This document shows positions 36,501-44,665 of a DNA stretch of 64,000 bases, one piece after another. The stretch is from the NCBI GenBank assembly GCA_020698575.1, contig CM036257.1, forward strand, positions 17,933,520 to 17,997,519, written 5' to 3'. Below the pieces are notes generated by a model. That model did no database searches. It worked only from the letters and a program-made list of their open reading frames with translations, and was not told the DNA's origin. Numbering within the stretch: the first letter of the stretch is position 1; the number at the start of each line of letters is the position of its first letter. A program made the translations under genes and the position numbers. This DNA comes from Bostrychus sinensis. Taxonomy: Eukaryota > Chordata > Actinopteri > Gobiiformes > Eleotridae.

Positions 36501-39500
36501 CACAGCTTGCCTCCAGTAGAGAGAACTATTACCCCAAGTTAATGTGTATGTGTCTGTATGTTTGATATGTAACACCCTCCTAGAGTGATTTGGGCTCCAG
36601 CCTTGTGACATACCCCAGCAGCAGCACCCCCCGCTGCCCCCGCGTCCCCTCACTAACCCCCCCATCAACCCCTGCAGTCTCACCCCTCTCTCTCTCACAC
36701 ACATTCTTGCTGGTACAGTTGTTATTCAAAACACCCGCCCTCCTCCACTTTGCATTTAGGCTACCCCCCCCCCCCCCCCCCCCCCCTTCCCCCCAAAACG
36801 AATCAGTTAACAGTGTGCCTGTAAAAAAAGAAAAAAAAAGTTGGGCCGGAAAACAAAGATCAAAAAGAGAGGAGAGATGCCAGTAGTCTGTTAAATCAAC
36901 ATGGTTCCTGTTTTACTATCCATGTAGACACACACATGGCCTCAACAAGCCCCTCCCTCACACATGTGTTACTTCAAGTCAGAATATGTTCACAGTTCAC
37001 AACTGTATTCATGTTGTTGATGCTTGACTGATATCACCTATGTTACAGAGACCACACAGTTGCAAGATACTTTTTCTTTTTTACTGGCCCGTCCTGATTC
37101 ATGTTTACATAGGGTCTTTTAAGCCTGCAAGCTCCAAGTGACAAACTTCCTCTAGTCTGCATGGTTTCTTGATAATAGAGAAGTTGACCACCCCCTTCTT
37201 TTATTTTGGGAGGCCAAAGAGGGTTAGAAGCCTATTGTGTTTGTGTGAGTGTGTGCCTTGGGAAGGGGGGTGGTCCCTATCCATCCTGCTGTGGTGGAAT
37301 TTGGGTCAAGGGGATTGAGACTTTTTTTTAAGGAGGAGTAGAGGCCTGTATTGTTTAGCTTCTCACCGGCTTTACAGTTGAGAGACATAAACAATAAACA
37401 TTCCTAAATTCCCTTGGTATTTGAATCTAAATTATGTTTAGAGCATCCTAAAATAATTTTCCCAAATAAGGAGGTGACAACATAGTTTAGATTCCTCAAA
37501 TCCATAAGATATGGGTGTGTCCATGCCAAAGCAGTTGCATGCATCATTCAGCAATAGTTAATATAATTAGGACACAACATTTTTTGCTTGGTGTTAAGAG
37601 CTTTTCGAAATCCTCTTACTATTTGGATCGTTGGAAATGTAGGGATGTGGTTCTTCTAAGTAGAGCTTCATGTCTATAATTAAATAAAAGTATGTGGACA
37701 GACTTTGGGTTTTACATTTTTGTGTGGGCCAAAAACACAGTTATCTTTTATAGAAATGTATGTTTTTTCCGGACAGAGGTCAAAACAACAAGATATTTGA
37801 ATAAGCACTTTTTTTTTTACAGTGGTGTGTTAGTAAACATATATCATTTCTTTCTTCACTAATGACAAAGTGAAGAGCTTAGTTTTCTCTCTGTGTAATA
37901 AGCTCTTGGTGTTTTTTGTCAGGTAATCTGATAGCTTGGCATTAGGTGCTGGCAGTCTGTATTGAAAGTGCAGGGGTATCAGATGTGAGGGTTTCCAGAC
38001 TGCAATGAGTTGTGAGAGGGGAAAAAAAGAAAAAAGGTTTCAGACACTGCAGGTCATCACCCCATATTCTCTCCACTATCAAAACACAGATAGACATGGC
38101 AGACAGGCATCCTCTCTGCCTGAAGATTGTTTACATATTTTATCTAGTGTCAATGTGCATAGCCTTTTACAACCACAAGGCATATGCATACATTTCAACA
38201 GATTTTGCTGAGTTAGATTTCTAATACTAATTAACTGCACATGGGAATAAAAATTTCGGTGGTTATACTGTAACCATTTAATTTCTTTGTATTCATTTCT
38301 TTTTTTTCTGTTTTTTTTTGTAATCATTTAATTATATATCATATAATTTATATCTAGTTTCATGTTGGTCAAATAGTGACAGAATGAAAAACTAACTAGA
38401 TTTTTTTCATCTGTTGTTGTTGCAGTTGGCCAGCCGGATGGTGTATCCGTGGCTCAGAAGGAAGAGGCCCCTGAGACTATGGACGCCATTCAGGACGAAG
38501 TGGCTCCTCAAGTTAATGGAGAGAAAGCAGAGAAAGAGTCAGCCGATGCCAATGACATCTCTGTTGTTGAAGAGAAAGCAGCGGAGGAGAAAACTGGAGA
38601 TGCCAATGAAGTGGGCTTTAAGAAGATTTTCCGTTTTGTTGGTTTTAAGTTCACACTGAAGAAAGACAAGAGTGAGGAGAAAGATCCAGTCAAACTACTG
38701 ACCATCAAAGATAAAGATGGAGACGAAGTTGTAGATGAAGCTGTAAAAGAGGAAGAGGCGGCCACTGTGGAGGAGAAGAGCACAGCTGAAGAGAAGGTGG
38801 CTGACACTGCTGCTGAGGCTGAGGTCAGTAAAGATACAGAGGCTGAAACCGCTGATGGACAAGCTGAAGCTGCTGAGGGAGAGGCCACTGAAGATGCAGT
38901 CAAAGAGGAGAAACCTGAGAAGGAGGAGGAGACTGCTCCAGCAACCCAGGAAGTCATCTCTCCTTTCAGAAAGATCTTCAGCGGTGGACTGTTCTCCAAC
39001 CTGAGGAAGAAAGCCAGCATCAAGAAGACGAAGGAGGATGAAGAGGTTAAAGAGGAGACAGCTAAGGCAGAAGAAACTGCAACTGGTGAGGAGGAGAAAG
39101 TTGAGCAAGAAACCAAGGAAGAAACTCAAGAAGAGGAAAGCAAGGAGGCTAAGGAGGAGGCAGCACCAGCTCCTGAGGAGGACAAACCCAAGGACGAAGC
39201 TACATCTGAGGAAGCAAAGGAACCAGCTCCAGAGGAACCAAAACCTGAGCCAGCTCCAGAGGAAAACAAACCCGAGGAAGCTACAGAGGGAGAGACCACT
39301 GCTGAAGCTTCTGCTCGTACTACTGATACTACTGAGGCTAAACAGGACGAACAGAAAGACGCACTGGAGGTGTCCTCAGAGGCCGAGCTGCTGTCCTCAC
39401 AGGAGAAAGCAAAACCACAGGGAAGTCCTCTCAAAAAGCTGTTCACTGGAGCTGGCCTGAAAAAGCTGTCAACTAAAAAACAAAAGACGAAGAAAGATAC

Positions 39501-42500
39501 TGAGACCAAGCCAACTGAGTCTGGAGAGCAGGCCGAACAACTGCAGTCATCCACTGAGTCTGCAGAGGCCCCTAAAGCTGAAAGTGGCCCCTCCTCCCCG
39601 GAAGAGTCTGGAGAACATGTGATCACTGTTGAAGTCACCCAAAATGAATCCAGCCAGGAGACCGATGGTGAAGTCACCTCTGATGGAGAGAAGAAAAAAG
39701 AGGGTATAATTGCTTGGTCATCCTTCAAGAAATTGGTGACACCCAAAAAGCGTGTGAAGAGACCCTCTGAGAGTGACGATGAAACAACTGCAGAGAAACC
39801 AGCCAAATCTGCAACACTGTCATCCACTGAGAGTGCTACTCTGGCAGATAAGAGTGGTGAAGAGGAGCCTAAAGAGGAGAAACCCATTGAGGAAGAGCCA
39901 AAGACTGAAACCACAGAGAAACTCACCAGCAGCACTGAGGAGAAAAAGAAAATGGACACCTCTGTCTCATGGGAGGCTCTGATGTGCATGGGAGGAGCCA
40001 AGAAGAGGACACGCAAAACCTCTGACTCTGACGATGATGAGACCAAGGTTGAGGAGGAACCACCAGCTGCAGCAGCAGAAGGTGAAGAAGAAGCCAAAGT
40101 CGAAGATGCTGTTGTTACTTCACAAACCAGTGAGAACGAGGGTGAAGTTGTGTCCTCTCCTGAACCAATAAGCCCTCCTGCTTCTGCCTGGGATACACTC
40201 AAACGCATGGTTATGTTGAAGAAGACTAAAAGTGAGGAAAAGGCAGAGGACAGTACAGAACAAGTCCTATCGGACAGCGAGGCCCCAAAGGAAGAGTCAT
40301 CCTTCTTTCTGAAGAAGTTTTTCCCTGGACGTAGAAAGAAGAAGGCTGAAAAGCAAGCATCCACTGAACATGGTTCTGGTGAAGAGGACTCTGACACTCC
40401 GGCTGTGGTTCCTCTCTCAGAATATGATGAGCCAGCGGAGGCTGAGGGGGAGAAACCAGCAGAACCGACTGTTCTCCAGACTAAAGTCACTGCTGAGGAG
40501 AGGTCTCCATCTTGGATCTCAGCTGCCGTCGAAGAGGACAAACTAGACCAACTGAGCGATATTCCTGAGGAGGCAGAGAGTGCCGCCACCCCAAAGTCTG
40601 TGGACACTGACATTGCAGAAGATGAAGAGCAGGCACCCGTGTCTCCTAATAGCTCCGGCCGCAGACTGTCCACTGCTGAAGTCAAACCTGTCGCACCAGC
40701 TCCATCTTCAGAAACAACCTCTGTCCCTAAACGGCCGGAGACAGAACATGCTCAGGAAGTTCTCCAAAGTGTCGAGGCTCAGAACATTGAAATTCCTGCC
40801 GAGATGTCTGTTGCTGTTGAAGACATACCAGTAGAAACCGCAGCCGAAACAACTGAGTATGAGCCACCTACTGAGACAGCTGATGCTAAGACCAGTACCA
40901 TCCTGGAGGTACATGCCCGTGAGGAGGCTATGGCTATCTGCACTGGCCTAGGAACCAAGGAGATCGCCAAAGTCACTCTTGAAAAACCTGTGTCACCAGT
41001 GGCAGAGTGTATGGCTGTGATTCGTGATGCCCTGTCCACAGAAGTGTCAGTTGAGGAAAAGCCAGCCAACACAGAGCAAGCCACTATGGCTGAAAATCCC
41101 ATCCTTGAAGTCCAAATTCATCAGGTTGATACTACTGACCTTGAGCCCATGGTTGAAAAAACAGCAAACAGCATTGCGGACATTCAAGTTGCCACTGAGA
41201 GTACGGAACCACAGATTGAGAAGATTGGGATCATGAGCACCGAAATGGAAGGCTCTGAGGTTATCCAACCACCTGCAGTTGGGGAGAACTCACCCAAAGA
41301 TGTTTTCATTGATCCCATTACTGCAACATCTGAAACTGCTGTATGCACCCAAAGCGTTGAAGTTACCGAGGCAACTGTAGAGACTAAGGAAGTCAAAATG
41401 GACATGGAACAGCTTGTGGCTACTGAAGAAAATGCCCCCATTGAGGAGGTAGTTCAAGTTGTAACTAAAGAGATCTCCTCTGCCATATGTGACAGCACAA
41501 TAACCACCACAAAGGATACTAAGGCTGAAATCCCCGTAGTCCTGCCAAGTGAAGTTGTTCCTGTAATTACAGAAACCGTAGTCCTTGTTGCCCCAGTCAG
41601 TGCTGAGTCCGAAGAAGTCTCCACTGCAGAAACGCCTATGGTCGAAAGTGTGTCAGGATCTGAACTAATTGGCGATGAAGTTGTTGAATCCGAACTCTCT
41701 GTTGCAGTGGAACAGGCCAGTGAGAAAGATACAGAGGGTGAAGTGGTCGAAGAAACAATTGAAACACAGAGTATGGTTATTGCCCAGAATGTCATCCAAG
41801 AGGCTATGGACAAAGTTTCAGAAGATGTCCCTGAACCCGAAAAACCCAGCACCCCATCCCCCACCATCCCAACTCCAGACCAGGCAGTCGAGACAATTGA
41901 GAAAGATGTTGAAATTGAAACAGAATCTCCAGTAGTCACTGACACTCCTGTTGCCATGATTTGTGAAAAACCAGCACCAAAAGCTCTTCATGTCGCCATG
42001 GAGGTTACCGACACCATTCCCATAGAGGTCACAAGCAGCATTGACGCATCTGAAGAGGAGAAAAAGCCTGAGGAAGAGTTGAAGCAAGACGAGAAGGTAA
42101 AAGTAAGTGAAGAGACTGTTGCAGAAGAGGAGAAAGAGGAGGTTAAGGAAGAATGTCAAAAAGATGTACCAGAACAAAGCAAAGAGGATGCCGTAGTTGA
42201 AGAGAAGGGTCAATGATTCAGAGGCACATGAAGAAGAGACACAACCCAAAATCCTTGAACTCCACATGCCAGTCCAGGTGGTCCTCCAGACAGCACAGGT
42301 CCTTGAAGAACCATCAGTAGAAGAGGAAGCTGCAGTGGAGTTTGATAGCAATGGTCCAGTAGACTCAAGTGCCCCAGTTCAAGAGGATAGTAAGACAAAC
42401 GGTGAAACTACCGAGCAAGTGTCTGACCGTCTTTCCACTGTGTCGGAAGAACCCCAAGAAGCAGAGGCAGCAGCAGCAGATAGCCATTCAGAGGCAGAGA

Positions 42501-44650
42501 AGCCATCAGGTAAATGCGCCGAGGTGATGGCCCAGGTGATCGAGGTTATTGAGGAGGCCGTGAAGGAAATCGAACCAGCCTCCACAGAGATCACAGCAGC
42601 ATCATGAGCAGGTGAGACATCAATGTTAATACATCAGACATTTTAGTGTGAGAACTAGAGGAAGGTAGTTGTTTTGTAAATTCCTTTGTTGGCCTATCAA
42701 ACAATCTTCTCATAGTAGCTTTTTTGAAACATCAATGGGCCTAGTTTTATTAGGGAGTAGGGGAGGGGATTTACCCACTGACCAGATGAAAAAGCTTTTG
42801 TTCAGACCATGAGTAACCAGGGGACCTTTGATATCAAAGCAGGAATGCCGCCGTTGACCCCTTCTTTGTGGGCCGTGGGTCTTAAAGGGAAGCGGTGTGT
42901 GTGAGGGGCAGATGAACTTGTGCTGAAAGACTGATTATGATTCCTCCTCTGCCTCCTCCCGTTTTCCTTCTCAGTATGGAGTCAAGAAACCATGTCGGTG
43001 TACACATTTGTTAGATTAAATTACAAAGCCTCAAAGACCTCCAGTCGGGACTTTTTCCTTATATTTTGACTGAATTATACCTTCAGTGTATACAGGCAAC
43101 TTGATATAAACGGCCACTTTCATGTGCAACAACATGTCAGTGTCAAAGGCTTATGTTATCCTGTGAAAACACCTAAAAAAGTGGTGCCCTTTTACAGCAA
43201 AGGGGATTGAATAGAAATAGGAGATCCAGGAGAAGCTGAGTGACTTACAGCAGCCTTCTTACATTAAAAGGCAGACTGAAACAGGAGAAAGGACAAATCA
43301 AGTAAATAGTTAATGTGTCTACAAAGTGAAACCAATGTTCTACTGTATTAGATATAGGCCTAAAAAAATGTTGTACAAAAATATTTCATGAATTTACACC
43401 TATTTTTTCAGTTATTCTAACCAAACCTGACTCAGGCTTCAACAAAATAGCTATCTTTCTTTACATGTTTGGAGAATCATTTTCTACTATTTCAAAAAAC
43501 ATAAACAAAAAGGAATACATTACCTACAGTCAGATGTTACTCTTAATCCAAATTTAATTTACTATCACCATTAAAGCAAAATTGTAGAGCTAAAGCCACT
43601 AAAATGCTGTTTGATGGTACTGGTAGGCCATAAACAATATATTTTATTATGAAAGCTCAGGGCCACATAAAATCTGAACCTTTTGACATGTTTGTGTAAG
43701 GCATAAGCAATGAACACACTGAATGCTCCATAGTGTTTTCTCTTTTACTAATGTGTTGCCTTTTGTTTCTCCGCTGCAGCTGAAGATGCAAGACTTGTGC
43801 CTGGGCGACACACTGTCTGGACCAGGAAGTGAGTGATGAGGGAGAGAAAGTGAGAGGCTGCAGCTCTGGCTGTCCCGCCCAGAGAGTGAAAGAGACTGAT
43901 TCTGCCCCCCTGTCCCAACCTCCACCTCCATCCCAACTGCACTCCCATCCACCCTCACTCGCTCTCACACACTCGCGCATGTCCTGTTCCTCCGAAGCAT
44001 CCCATCTGGCTTAGAATAAGTGTGACGTCATGTTCAGTGACTTTCCATTGCCCTTGGTGAATCAGGCGAGCAGCCTGGTTGAGTGTGTATTTGTGCATAT
44101 GGTATGGGTGTGAGGTTATATGTGTATAGTAGCGAGAGTGAGATTTATGCCCGACGGTGAAGAGACAGAGGATTATTATCTTGTATATTGTATTTATATC
44201 GATTTTTCTTTCATTCAGCCTTTATTTTTTAATTTTGCTCTATATTGTTATTGTATGGACATTGATTTGTTTTTTTAAAACAATATGTGATACATCAGGT
44301 ATCCCTTAAAGCCTCATTATGGCAATTGAAAAGTGATTTTAAAGAAAGCTTAGAGGTGCCACCTATATCACAACTTTTATTGTCATATTCAATTTTTGTG
44401 TGTAGCAATTATAGGTGAATCACGGTACAGGTTTGTCAGTATGTGACAGCACTGACTGCAGAAATCTAAATAAGAGGTGTGTGGTATTGTATTACATAAA
44501 CCTGTTTGACTTTGGACACTTGTCACAGTGTGCTGCGTCCCACCAAAACAAATATCATAAGCTTATGTAGATATGAGAAACAATCACTGCCTGATTTACT
44601 GTGAAAAAACATTGTTACACATTGCATATTGTAATGATACAATAAAGTAC
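21734..44650 (+). CDS. akap12: akap12 (A-kinase anchoring protein 12, gravin/SSeCKS), gene-level entry; alpha 5' exon outside the window
   Basis: akap12 encodes a membrane-associated scaffold that binds PKA (RII), PKC, calmodulin and receptors and controls cytoskeletal and cell-cycle signalling. Exons read here: internal coding exon 21734-21809; alternative beta first exon 35169-35193; giant exon from 38426, open to a stop at 42214-42216, with a homologous out-of-frame tail to 42607 and a donor at 42612; 3'UTR exon from 43780 with AATAAA at 44641. Both upstream exons end in phase 1 and supply the G of a GTT codon completed by the giant exon. The beta product as read is 1271 aa, shorter than human because of the frameshift. 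Identity rests on exon peptides (LQKNGQ, MLGTIT, FKKIFRFVGFKFTLKKDK), the WxxFKK basic repeats and gene order. Regulation from two separate promoters is implied by the two alternative 5' exons. Confidence 0.93.
22827..23053 (-). repeat. tRNA-derived SINE family B, copy 1
   Basis: Read on the - strand, the element starts with a tRNA-like head AGTAGCTCAGTTGGTAGAGC (box A) and a box-B-like GGCAGTTCAAACC about 30 bp on. It then passes CTTGGGCAAGACACTTAACC and ends near AAAGTGCTATATAAATGTGA. This body is common in teleost genomes. It directly abuts the hAT-like element at 23057. Confidence 0.75.
23057..23382. mobile_element. hAT-like MITE carrying a TTTAGTCCTGG minisatellite
   Basis: The left terminus CAGTGGTTCTCAAA and the right terminus TTTGAGAATCTCTG are imperfect inverses. 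Sub-terminal GGTACAGGTATCACTGGTGG is mirrored by GGTACTTGGTGT near the right end. The 326-bp body is largely TTTAGTCCTGGTTTAGTC-type units (23152-23300), with no coding capacity. The flanking 8-mers (CCCTAAAG and AAAATATA) do not match, so the target duplication has decayed or an end is misplaced. Confidence 0.65.
24468..24536. repeat. (GATA)n microsatellite
   Basis: About 17 uninterrupted TAGA/GATA units. GATA tracts are frequent in fish and reptile genomes and are sometimes enriched on sex chromosomes; nothing else here suggests sex linkage. Confidence 0.95.
27357..27480. mobile_element. 5' part of a 'GGGCTGCAC' MITE-like element
   Basis: TAGGGCTGCACATTATATCG opens a block of CACAATATC, GTATCGCAAG and similar motifs, typical of the vertebrate GGGCTGCAC element bounded intact at 60448-60746. 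The matching right terminus is not visible. It is followed immediately by the inverted minisatellite at 27531. Related GATACAGATATTGCG motifs reappear near 28505-28535, so the original element may have been about 1.2 kb. Confidence 0.5.
27531..27660 (-). repeat. CTAAACC minisatellite, array 4 (inverted)
   Basis: About eleven units of TTTAGTCCTGG, TTTAGACCTGG and TTTAGTCTTGG. It is opposite in orientation to the array at 28173-28446, about 510 bp away, so the two form a large imperfect inverted repeat. Confidence 0.8.
28173..28446 (+). repeat. CTAAACC minisatellite, array 5 (longest)
   Basis: About 24 imperfect 11-12 bp units alternate AGGTCTAAACC, AGGACTAAACC and ATATCTAAACC. It is the longest and clearest array of this family. 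GATACAGATATTGCG motifs follow downstream. Confidence 0.85.
29120..29260 (+). repeat. tRNA-derived SINE family A, copy 3
   Basis: GTTTACCCCTGAACTAAAAG, box-B-like GGCTCAAGTCC (29174-29184), then GTCTGGGCATTATAGCTTTA, TCATTGGTAGATAGGGCC and GTGCCTTTGCAGAAGTCTGA. The tail extends the family consensus beyond that of copy 1. Confidence 0.65.
29826..29960. repeat. Interspersed repeat family D, copy 5 (inverted)
   Basis: ATGAATGGAGAGGGTCACGT, CAGGAAGGGCATCCAGTCTA, AAACCTATGGCAAATTAATA, TGCAAGTAACTGCCCACTTG and GATTTGCTGTGGTGACCC. This is the clearest copy of the GGGCATCC...CTGTGGTGACCC teleost motif. Confidence 0.65.
30005..30220 (+). mobile_element. hAT-like remnant with CTAAACC-type units, right end preserved
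   Basis: Degenerate units (GGACCAAATCA, GGATTAAAACA, GGATTAAACCA) are followed by ACTTACCACCAGAGGTACCT, GTACCACAGTTTGAGAATCA and CTG. The right terminus is the same as at 11155-11168 and the inverse of the left terminus at 23057. The left end is missing. Confidence 0.6.
31140..31260 (+). repeat. tRNA-derived SINE family A, copy 4
   Basis: GAATGAGCATTTACCCCTGA, ACTAGAAGATC, box-B-like GCATTTGAGTCCC (31188-31200), then GGTCTGGGCACTATATCTTT and ACCATTGCGAGAAAGGGCCT. A second block resembling the tail (CCATTGCGAGATAG) lies at about 31060-31075, so two copies may be nested or tandem. Confidence 0.65.
32081..32371 (-). repeat. tRNA-derived SINE family B, copy 2
   Basis: Read on the - strand it starts GTCATGGTAGCTTAGTGGGT (box A region), then box-B-like GGCAGTTCAATCCCC, TTGTGTCCTTGGGCAAGACA, and ends near GCACTATATAAGAC. 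It is longer than copy 1 because of an extra segment in the middle. Confidence 0.75.
33326..33350. repeat. (CA)n microsatellite
   Basis: About 12 uninterrupted CA units. Confidence 0.95.
34196..34499. mobile_element. Non-autonomous hAT-like MITE with perfect 8-bp target duplication
   Basis: It begins TAGGGGTGTTTGTGGTTAAT and ends CTGGATGTGCATCCCTA. TTAATCGATTAATC near the left end has counterparts TTAATCGATAA and AATTAATCAACCGAG near the right end. Identical 8-bp repeats GTGGTAGT at 34188-34195 and 34500-34507 flank it. The 304-bp element has no coding capacity and sits inside an AGT trinucleotide tract, which may help create the duplicate but does not explain the inverted termini. Confidence 0.8.
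34860..35168 (+). promoter_or_regulatory. akap12: Probable akap12 beta promoter and 5'UTR
   Basis: The region directly precedes the ATG at 35169. It includes a G-rich stretch (34861-34905) and an A/T-rich leader with no upstream ATG close to the start codon. No clean TATA box is visible. Assignment rests on its position upstream of the alternative first exon. Confidence 0.45.
35169..35193 (+). CDS. akap12: akap12 beta alternative first coding exon
   Basis: ATG at 35169 opens eight codons, MLGTITLT, plus one base, followed by the donor G|GTAAGC at 35194. Spliced to 38426, the junction reads M-L-G-T-I-T-L-T-V-G-Q. Mammalian gravin beta begins MLGTITITVGQ, so the exon is nearly identical to its human counterpart in this short stretch. 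It lacks the Met-Gly myristoylation signal of the alpha form. The exon is too short to be found by ORF length and is recognised only from the peptide plus the phase-matched donor. Confidence 0.9.
35194..38425 (+). other. akap12 intron before the giant exon
   Basis: 3.2 kb between the beta exon donor and the acceptor TTGTTGTTGCAG ending at 38425. It contains a C homopolymer (36764-36786) and otherwise AT-rich unique sequence. No additional exon is seen. Confidence 0.8.
36764..36786. repeat. Poly(C) run, 23 bp, in a C-rich tract
   Basis: Twenty-three uninterrupted C residues, followed by TTCCCCCC. The complementary strand could form G-quadruplexes. Long C runs are also prone to sequencing error, so the length is uncertain. 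Confidence 0.9.
38426..42216 (+). CDS. akap12: akap12 giant exon, frame open to a premature-looking stop
   Basis: The acceptor is at 38424-38425; the exon opens V-G-Q-P-D-G-V-S. Landmarks, in residues of the frame counted from 38449: FKKIFRFVGFKFTLKKDK near 56 and FRKIFSGGLFSNLRKK near 172 (polybasic membrane/calmodulin-type segments); GSPLKKLFTGAGLKKLS near 325; three tryptophan-basic repeats, AWSSFKKLVTPKKRVKR near 421, SWEALMCMGGAKKRTRK near 506 and AWDTLKRMVMLKK near 579; FFLKKFFPGRRKKK near 618. The rest is Glu/Lys/Ala/Thr-rich, low-complexity and probably disordered, as is normal for gravin. A helical stretch IAQNVIQEAMDKV lies near residue 1110. The frame stops at 42214-42216, before the expected C-terminal RII-binding region, which continues in the next frame. 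Confidence 0.93.
42197..42611 (+). pseudogene. akap12: akap12 C-terminal tail displaced into the +1 frame by an apparent 1-bp insertion
   Basis: From 42209 the +1 frame reads VNDSEAHEEETQPK and continues with the same acidic composition to a stop at 42605-42607. A stop in this frame at 42194-42196 and the main-frame stop at 42214-42216 confine the shift to about 20 bp; a GGG run (42207-42209) is the obvious site. The tail contains ILELHMPVQVVLQTAQVLEE, resembling the human RII-binding segment around LVQNIIQTAVDQF, and a second amphipathic stretch VMAQVIEVIEEAVKEI. A donor (GCAG|GTGAGA, 42612) follows four bases after the stop. It is either a sequencing/assembly error (most likely), a real truncating allele, or recoding. 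Labelled pseudogene only because the frame is broken. Confidence 0.75.
42612..43779 (+). other. akap12 last intron (within the 3'UTR)
   Basis: The donor GTGAGA lies just after the tail's stop codon, and the acceptor TTTCTCCGCTGCAG ends at 43779. No coding features are seen inside. Confidence 0.55.
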
Positions 44651-44665
44651 TATGATAACACTTAT
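43780..44665 (+). other. akap12: akap12 3'UTR exon with polyadenylation signal
   Basis: It begins CTGAAGATGCAAGACTTGTG after a good acceptor. The region has no convincing coding frame. AATAAA at 44641-44646 is a canonical poly(A) signal. The end is estimated at about 20 bp after the hexamer. Confidence 0.5.

Noticed and set aside
39126..40685. 519-codon open frame on the - strand opposite akap12
   Set aside because: Ser/Ala-rich mirror of a Glu/Lys/Ala/Thr-rich coding exon. Antisense frames open because GAG/GAA/GCT codons read as CTC/TTC/AGC. No domain, splice or promoter support.
41818..42351. 177-codon - strand frame spanning the akap12 frameshift
   Set aside because: Low-complexity shadow of the acidic coding strand; the Phe/Leu runs derive from GAAGAG/AAAGAG repeats.
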